A stretch of 64,000 nucleotides of DNA, taken from Oenanthe sinensis. Lineage: Eukaryota; Streptophyta; Magnoliopsida; Apiales; Apiaceae. Below are positions 56,746 to 64,000 of the stretch, piece after piece (within the stretch, counting starts at the first letter, position 1; the number at the start of each line of letters is the position of its first letter). The notes beneath the pieces are model-generated. The model was not told where the DNA came from. It made no database searches and saw only the letters and a list, made by a program, of their open reading frames with translations. The stretch covers positions 18,735,001 to 18,799,000 of the forward strand of contig CM053806.1 of assembly GCA_028671895.1 (NCBI GenBank), read 5' to 3'. The position numbers and the translations under genes were made by a program.

Positions 56746-57125
56746 TGAAAGGCTGTATGTATAGACCTATATGTAACATAGGGTTATAACTCAACATAAG
56801 AACAGGACGTGTAAATAATATGAAGTTATCACCCGAATCAAGAAGACATGAAGACAGGGTAAAGACAAAGCACAAAGAAGACATCTACAAGCTTGAAGGA
56901 TTAACTCACCGAAAGAAGTTCATTAATATGTTCATGTCTCAGTGAAGAATAAAGGTATAAGTATTCAAGAATGTGGAAGCAGTGAAGCAGTTGTCTAAGT
57001 ATCAGAAAGATTCTAGTGATCCAACATTGATTATTCTTAATCATTGTCTGCAAATTAGTCAAGCAATAATTTGCAGAACTCGAGTACAGGAATCGAGAAG
57101 ATTGAATATACGGTAAATACAAATA
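56746..57125 (+). repeat. Element F 3' LTR (truncated)
   Basis: Begins TGAAAGGCTG right after the polypurine tract and contains the shared block at 56905-56946. It lacks the TCATAC array and stops being LTR-like around 57125, where a GC-rich repeat begins. Only the outer U3 is preserved. Confidence 0.55.
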
Positions 57126-57168
57126 ATTAAAATATTAGATGAAATCTTGGCTGGCAGCTCGACCCCAG

Positions 57169-57224
57169 CCAGGGGCTGCCGCCCCCGGACCCCCGCCCAG
57201 GGGCTGCCGCCCCCGGACCCCCGC
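57169..57224. repeat. GC-rich 28-bp perfect tandem repeat
   Basis: CCAGGGGCTGCCGCCCCCGG plus ACCCCCGC occurs twice without change, in an otherwise AT-rich window. The unit is self-complementary (GGGGCTGCC/GGCAGCCCC-like) and would form strong hairpins. A TATAAATA (57302-57309) follows, so it may be the upstream part of yet another LTR promoter. Confidence 0.7.
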
Positions 57225-57309
57225 ATTATTTTGGTTGAGTACTTGAGCATGGTGCTGGTTATGGCCTTTGGACCCCTAGATTAATGGTTTTGGTTTTGGT
57301 TTTATAAAT

Positions 57310-58588
57310 ACGACTTGCATGTCGTTTTCTTCATTCTTGTAATTGTTTAACCTCGAATGTAACTCGAGTTTTCTTATGTAAGTACATTAGTATAGGTTGT
57401 ATTCAATTATTCCATGTAATGTACTTGAAGATTGAAGGATGATCCAAGAAGAGGAGCAAGCACCCATGGATACAAGAAGAATGAAGACATGTAATTGTAT
57501 TTATATTTTACCACCATAGATTGACTTTGATCCTTTCATTAGCTCGAAAGGATCACATAGGAAAAGGGCCATAACCAAGCACGTTTACATACTGCACTTT
57601 ACATATTGATGTATGAATGTATGTGTAGAGTAGAAGATGCATGTTTTAATTAGATTAATGATGTATGCATGTATTAGATACGTCACCCATGCCATGCTTG
57701 CCATGCTAAACAAGATAAAATCTTTAACGATTTAAGATTTTAAAAATTAACAAACGAACGATCATGAGATTCTTGTGTTTATGAAATATGGATTTTAAAA
57801 CACGGAATTAAATATGAATTTTTGATATCTAAAACTGGGATTTTCTGTCAAAAGCGGATATGCGTATTCGTAAGGCTGATGGGTTTTAAGTGTGACCACT
57901 GGTATCCTCCATCTACCTGGGAAATGAACAATTTAAGATGTCAATTTGAAATATTTGGTTCAAGAAAAAATTGAGGATCTCTTCATGATGTGATCATGAT
58001 CGTCGTAAATTTTCTAAACCCCTTAACAAAATATTAAGTTTTAATCGGATGCTTTCCAATGAATGAACACTCATCGAATCCTAGATCGATTAGGGGAAAG
58101 ACTGTCAGTGGCAGGGGACTCCTATCTATCGTGGTGAGATGCGACGAATATAAACGGTTATATTCGGCCGTTGTATCATTGGGTCAAACTTAACTAAGTC
58201 GTCATAATAAGGTGAAAGTAAACGGTTATATTCAACCATTATGAACTTAGAAGCATAGAGTTTGGTTTAAAAATCTATTAGATAGATAAGATCAATCGTT
58301 GCTCACCAAACTATCCAAGAATTATATATGATATAATTGACAACTGTTGTCTACCTAAATAATCATTCTTAAGGACTTCCAGTGGTTGACTTAAGACATG
58401 ACGAAATATGGATCTTGGCTCACTAGAAAGAATTATGGGATATACTTTCCAAATTAATAGTAAGGGCTATTGATTTGATAAAAATAGTGGGAGATATATT
58501 ATGAATATATCATAATCATTTGAACATAATAAATAACTCAGACAATCTAATGTTTATTTTGTGCTTTTATCATTGTAGATACCGAATA
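57310..58588 (+). other. Leader region of element D, left edge unresolved
   Basis: Non-coding DNA between the GC-rich repeat and the gag ATG. No LTR end or TGGTATCAGAGC primer site was found, so the 5' LTR and primer site of element D appear to be missing. A pyrimidine-rich stretch ending ATCATTGTAG (58570-58579) just before the gag ATG looks like a splice acceptor. Confidence 0.45.
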
Positions 58589-61500
58589 ATGACAAACAAC
58601 ACAAACACACTATCCGTACGATCTGTCCTTGAGAAGGATAAGCTGACAGGAGGAAACAACTTCCTAGACTGGCAGAGGAATTTGAGGATTGTCCTCAGGC
58701 AGGAGCGCAAGCTTCATGTCATTGATATTCCTCCGGCAGGTCCCCTTCCTGAGGGCGCTACTGTTGAGGAACGAGCGGCCCACACAAAGGATGAGAATGA
58801 TGCAACTGATGTTGCATGTCTTATGTTGGCAACTATGAGTGCTGAGCTTCAAAGACAACATGTGCATATGGATGCATATACTATCAATGAGCACTTGCAA
58901 AGTATGTTTGCAAGTCAAACTCGTCAAGAAAGGTTCAACACGAGCAAGTCACTCTTTAACTGCAAACAAGGGGCAAGTGAACCAGTTGGCCCACATGTTC
59001 TGAAGATGATTGGTTACATTGAGTATCTTGATACTTTGGGTTTCCCGATTGGTCCGGAAACTGGTATTGACCTAATCTTGAATTCTTTGAACAACAAATT
59101 CACTCAGTTTGTTATGAACTACAATATGAATGAATTTGACAAAACACCTACTGAATTGTTGGCTATGTTGAGAACATATGAGACCAACATGAAGACGGCT
59201 GAACCCGCTCCCATACTGATGGTGGGCAACAAAGGTAAGGCCAAAGGGAAAGGCAAGTGGAAGGGTAAGAAGAAGACAGGTTCTGATTCTACACCCAAGC
59301 CAAAGTCAGGTCCTAAACAGGCTTTAAAGCCTAAAGGTGGGGTCGCTAAGGGTGAATGTCACTACTGTAAGAAAACTGGTCACTGAAAGAGAAACTGTTC
59401 AGTTTACTTGGAGGATCTGAAGAAGAAGAGGGCTGAGCAAGCTTCTAATTCAGGTATATATGTTATAGAAGTCAATCTGTCTATTTCTACATCTTGGGTA
59501 TTGGATACCGGATGTGCTTCTCACATTTGTATAAATGTGCAGGAAATGCAGAGAAGTAGAACATTGGCTAAAGGAGAAATGGACCTACGAGTTGGCAACG
59601 GAGCAAGAGTTGCTGCTTTAGCTGTAGGAACCTATTATTTATCTTTGCCCTCTGGGCTAGTTTTAGAACTGGAGAATTGTTATTACGTGCCTGCAATTCG
59701 CAGAAACATTATTTCTGTTTCTTGTTTGGACAAGAAAGGTTTTTCGTTTACAATAAAGGACAACAGTTGCTCTTTTGCTTTGAATGATTTAACCTATGGT
59801 GTTGCGCGTTTGTTTAATGGTTTATATGTTCTTGACTTAGATAATCCTGTCTGTAATATAGAAAACAAACGACTTAAAGTTAATGACTCAAATCAAACAT
59901 ACCTCTGGCATTGTCGTCTAGGCCATATAAATGAGAAACGCATATCCAAATTACATAAGGATGGACATTTGGATAAGTTTGATTTTGAATCATACCAAGA
60001 ATGCGAATCTTGTTTGCTTGGTAAAATGACTAAAGCCCCTTTCACTGGTAAGGGTCAAAGGGCCACTGAACGTTTGGAGCTAATACATAGTGATGTATGT
60101 GGCCCAATGCGTGTGATGGCTAGAGGAGGCTACTACTACTTCATAACATTTACTGATGATTTCAGTAGATATGGATATGTATATCTTATGAAGAATAAAT
60201 CCGATTCTTTTGAAAAGTTCAAAGAATACAAGGCTGAAGTAGAGAAGCAAATTGGCGGAGGTGCAAGTATTAAAATCTTACGATCTGATCGTGGAGGAGA
60301 ATACTTGAGCACTGAATTTAAAGATTATTTAAAGGAGTGTGGTATTGTATCACAACTCACTCCGCCAGGTACACCTCAATGGAATGGAGTTTCAGAGAGG
60401 AGAAATCGCACCTTGTTGGACATGGTGCGATCGATGATGAGTCATGCAGATCTTCCAATTAGTTTCTGGGGTTACGCTCTAGAAACAGCGGCTTTCACAC
60501 TTAACCGTGTTCCTACTAAGAAGGTTCAAAAGACTCCATATGAGATATGGGAGGAGAAACGGTCAAGCATGAGCTTTATGAAAGTTTGGGGATGCAAGGC
60601 GTTTGTGAAACGTCAAGTATCTGACAAGCTTGGACCTAAATCTGAAGAGTGCAATTTTGTGGGATACCCTAAAGAAACAAAGGCGTATTATTTTTATAGT
60701 CCCTCTGAGCAGAAAGTGTTTATTGCTCGAGATGCTGTTTTCATGGAAAGAGATTTTATTTCCAAAAGAAACAGTGGGAGAACTATAGATCTCGATGAAG
60801 ATCGAGAACCACAAAATAGCATTGAACCTGAAGTGGAACAAGAGCAGGATAATTATAATGCTCAACAAACACAGGTTGTTCGTAGAACTGGTAGAATTCG
60901 CCATGAGCCAGAGAGATATGGATTTCTCTTGACTCAATGTGGTGATTTGATGCTCATAGATGAAGATGAGCCTCTCACATACCAAGATGCTATGATCAGT
61001 CCAGACTCTAAGAGATGGCTAGAAGCCACGAAATCCGAGATGGATTCCATGTATGAAAACCAAGTATGGACTTTGGTTGATCCACCTGAAGGGGTAAAAC
61101 CCATAGGGTGCAAGTGGGTTTTCAAGAAGAAAACTGACATGGATGGAAATGTTCAGACCTATAAAGCAAGGCTGGTTGCAAAAGGTTTCAAACAAATTCA
61201 TGGTATTGACTATGATGAAACTTTCTCACCAGTGGCTATGGTCAAATCCATAAGGATTTTGCTTGCTATTGCAGCATTCCATGATTATGAAATCTGGCAA
61301 ATGGATGTCAAAACAGCTTTCCTTAATGGAACCCTTGATGAGGATGTGTACATGACACAACCTGAAGGTTTTGTCGATCCAAGGAATGTTAGCAAGGTAT
61401 GTAAATTACGTCGATCCATTTATGGATTGAAGCAAGCATCTAGGAGATGGAATATTCGTTTTGATGAAACAGTCAAAGAGTATGGATTTGTTCAAAACGA

Positions 61501-62548
61501 AGATGAACCTTGTGTTTACAAGAAGGTTAGTGGGAGCCATGTGGCATTCATAGTACTATATGTTGATGACATACTACTAATGGGGAATGACATACCTTTT
61601 CTCAAGGGTGTTAAGACTTGGTTAGGGAGCAACTTCTCTATGAAAGACTTAGGAGATGCATCCTACATTCTGGGAATGAGGATCTATAGGGATAGATCTA
61701 GAAGGATGATCGGTCTAAGTCAGAGTACATACATCGATAAGGTTTTGCATCGTTTTGGTATGCAAAATGCAAAAAGGGGATATGTCCCCGTATCTCAAGG
61801 GATAACGATCTCTAAAGATCAGTGTCCGAAATCATTGGATGACAAGGACCGCATGAGTAAGGTTCCATATGCCTCAGCAATTGGATCCATCATGTATGCA
61901 ATGGTATGTACTCGCCCAGATGTTTCGTATGCTTTAAGCATGACGAGCAGATACCAATCTAATCCAGGTGAAGGTCACTGGACGGCTGTCAAGAATATTC
62001 TAAAGTACTTGAAAAGGACTAAAGATTCATTCTTGGTGTATGGAGGAGAGGAGAAACTGGTTGTAAAAGGTTACACCGATGCAAGTTTCCAAACAGACAG
62101 GGATGATACTGTATCACAGTCTGGTTTTGTGTTTTGTCTAAACGGAGGTGCTGTAAGTTGGAAGAGTTCAAAGCAAGAAACAGTAGCTGATTCTACAATG
62201 GAGGCTGAGTACATTGCAGCTTGTGAAGCGGCTAAGGAAGCTGTTTGGATTCGAAAATTCATTAATGATTTGGGAGTGGTTCCATCGATCGCAGATCCCA
62301 TTGATCTATACTGCGATAATAATGGAGCCATTGCACAGGCTAAAGAACCTAGAGCTCACTCCCGAACCAAACACATACTCAGGAGATATCACCTCATTCG
62401 AGAGATTAATGAAAGGGGTGACATACACATATGTAAAGTGCACACAAATGATAACATTGCAGACCCACTGACCAAAGGCTTATCGCAGAAGAAGCACGAC
62501 GGTCACACTAGTTCCATGGGTATTAGATACATGGGTGATTGGCTCTAG
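58589..62548 (+). pseudogene. gag-pol: Element D gag-pol with one premature TGA
   Basis: One frame of 1,320 codons from ATG 58589 (MTNNTNTLSVRSVLEKDKLT) to TAG at 62546-62548, interrupted only by TGA at 59384-59386 inside the zinc knuckle CHYCKKTGH-stop-KRNC, where the family has Trp. Order: capsid domain (about 58620-59200), basic Lys/Gly linker, knuckle, protease (SWVLDTGCASH), integrase zinc site (HCRLGHINEKR...CESC) and core (SDVCGPM, TDDFSRYGY, SDRGGEY...SERRNRT), RT (QMDVKTAFLNGTLDEDVYMT, VLYVDDILLMG), RNase H (GYTDASF, EAEYIAA, CDNNGAIA). All catalytic residues I can see are intact. Confidence 0.93.
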
Positions 62549-62551
62549 TGC

Positions 62552-62561
62552 AAGTGGGAGA
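62552..62561 (+). other. Element D polypurine tract
   Basis: AAGTGGGAGA, one base before the 3' LTR start TGTTAGTG. Confidence 0.85.
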
Positions 62562-62562
62562 T

Positions 62563-64000
62563 TGTTAGTGTAGGTGCCCTAGAGGCAATACAATGTTTCC
62601 TTTAATAAACCTTTATGTCATTTGATTATTCAATAAACGTATTTATTATGACTTTAATTACTGCGATATATTTGTTAGCATAATAAATGTCCTTAGAATC
62701 ATGATACACGTTATATAGTTTAAGTACATGACTTGAACTTGAGATTATATAATATATCATATTCTTAAATGTCCCTAGTCGAGTATTATTATTATAGGAC
62801 AATAATAATACATAAATAGACTAGTATGTTGTTTGACAGATAACCATATCTCATTGGTTATAAGTATGGGGATACTAAAGTCAATGCATAGGTACATGTA
62901 GGAGTACATGGTACTGGACAGACCCACAGTGAGATTCTTCATGTTTAATAAAGTCATAAGAAAGACTCACAGTGATAATGGTGTAATGATCCTCTGACTT
63001 GAGATCATTATATTTCTATACGAGGATTAATATACTCTGACTACATTAAAAGTTACCTTTGACCGGGTGATGATAAAAGTGGACATCGGGTATATCATGA
63101 GTCGTATGAGAAATATGAATGATAGATAAAGGATTTAACCCTCCTATAATTATGAGAGATATTATTGGCCTCTTGATTGAGTGAGACTATAAAATGCATG
63201 GCCGTGCTCAAATAATGATTTGTTTTTCCATAGTCTACTCATGGATCAAGTAAACCCGGATTAAATGTTGAAGAGGATGACTAAACACATGCCTCGAGTT
63301 TAATCTATAATATATTTGGTTAAAGGGATTATATTACACGGAAACATTAATCATGAAAGGTTTTATCAAATCACGATTTAATTATTGTTTAATTGGATAG
63401 CAATGATGTATTACTAGATACCGCTCATTGTTTATAATTTTATTGGAGAATAAAATTATTGCTAATTAAATAATAGCCTATAGGGTCACACACATAGAGC
63501 ACCTAGTGGAATAGTTAATTTAAATTATAGATTTAAATTAATTGATGATTATTTGAATTTTATTATATTAATTAAGTGAGACTTAATTAATTAAAATAAT
63601 ATAAATTCGAATTTGAATAATTGTATTTCTGCCAATAATAATTAAGTGTGACTTAGTTATTAATTAAATAATAAAAGCATGTTTTATTATTTAATCCTAC
63701 GCCTACATGGGTTAGGTTTTGCTGAAAAGGCCCATTAACCAATCATTATAAATAGATAATGATAGGTTAAATGAATGGTACGTTTTATATGATAAAACCC
63801 TAGAGGCAGAGCAAGGAGGCAGCAAAGGCAGTCATTCGAATTCATCAAAGGAGGCTAGTACATCCATCCCGTGATCAAGATCGTGAGACGTTCTTGAAGG
63901 TGCTCGTGTGGATACCATAGAGGTGCTTTCGAGAGGAAGACACAAAATCGTGATAGCAAGGATCTCCGTTGAGTTCGTGAAAGTCAGGACAAGAATAGGT
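62563..64000 (+). repeat. Element D 3' LTR (cut by window end)
   Basis: 1,438 bp visible, collinear with 53819-55256 and essentially identical; about 115 bp should lie beyond the window. TATAAATA is at 63747-63754 with a CCAAT word just upstream. The minus-strand open frame at 62775-62957 is also found in the solo LTR (54031-54213) and is not a gene. Confidence 0.92.

Larger units (their letters stand above)
57310..64000 (+). mobile_element. Element D: Angela-type Ty1/Copia, 5'-truncated
   Basis: The gag-pol (58589-62548) has the typical Angela/BARE arrangement and motifs (CESCLLGKMTKAPFTGKG, HSDVCGPM, TPPGTPQWNGVSERRNRTLL). A polypurine tract (62552-62561) and a 3' LTR (62563 onward, running off the window) follow. 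The left border is uncertain. LTR length (1,553 bp from the solo copy) fits this lineage. It is unrelated to the Sirevirus-like elements in the rest of the window. Confidence 0.8.

Noticed and set aside
1..64000. tRNA or rRNA genes
   Set aside because: No tRNA-like box A/box B pair with a cloverleaf and no rRNA-like stretch was recognised; the tRNA-Met similarity is limited to the primer sites.

Overview
The window looks like nuclear DNA of a flowering plant, most likely a eudicot. It is AT-rich, has no bacterial-style gene packing, and consists almost entirely of nested Ty1/Copia LTR retrotransposons. The only recognisable host coding sequence is one orphan exon of an alpha/beta-hydrolase (3372-3439). 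I cannot name the species from the sequence.

Layout. 1-6729: AT-rich intergenic DNA with short and long degenerate tandem repeats and the orphan exon. 6735-31603: element A, a decayed Sirevirus-like Copia element on the minus strand, flanked by perfect 5-bp target-site duplications (TSDs) TACTT. Inside its RT/RNase H region sits element B (13483-26150, minus strand, TSD TCACC), a younger Sirevirus-like element with an open 766-codon gag, a pol with two stops, and a very long extra ORF between pol and the 3' LTR. 31609-37597: intergenic DNA with a foldback repeat and a solo LTR (35772-36621). 37603-45812: element C (minus strand, same family as A), lacking a 3' LTR and carrying an internal deletion scar. 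45818-57130: plus-strand Copia relatives. These comprise fragments of element F (partial LTR, gag, LTR-like DNA, 3' end) interrupted by element E (48703-56244). E is two LTRs around a 3'-ORF remnant only, and its 3' LTR contains a 1,553-bp solo LTR of the Angela lineage (53819-55371, TSD GACTG). About 57.3-64 kb: element D, an Angela-type Copia element whose gag-pol is broken by one stop; its 3' LTR runs off the window and matches the solo LTR almost perfectly.

How the parts work together. The elements encode the usual Copia set (gag with zinc knuckles, aspartic protease, integrase, reverse transcriptase, RNase H). A, B and C add a third large ORF downstream of pol. In A and B it is about 1,630 codons, keeps one frame over nearly its whole length and has a conserved N-terminal block, but shows no membrane segment or signal peptide that would make it an envelope protein.

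The most interesting pattern is regulatory. At least five LTR families here each carry their own array of a short motif, and in four of them it sits just upstream (in element sense) of a clear TATA box: AGACTCTGA in B, mostly AAACTCTGA in A/C, TCATACCGA in F, CGCCCATTGGA (CCAAT-box-like) in E, and CAATTGAT/ATCGAT in the 35772-36621 solo LTR. In A, B and C the motif has also spread into the protein linkers, and in A and B it forms a second array in the spacer between pol and the third ORF. This suggests an element-specific promoter or anti-silencing recognition system.
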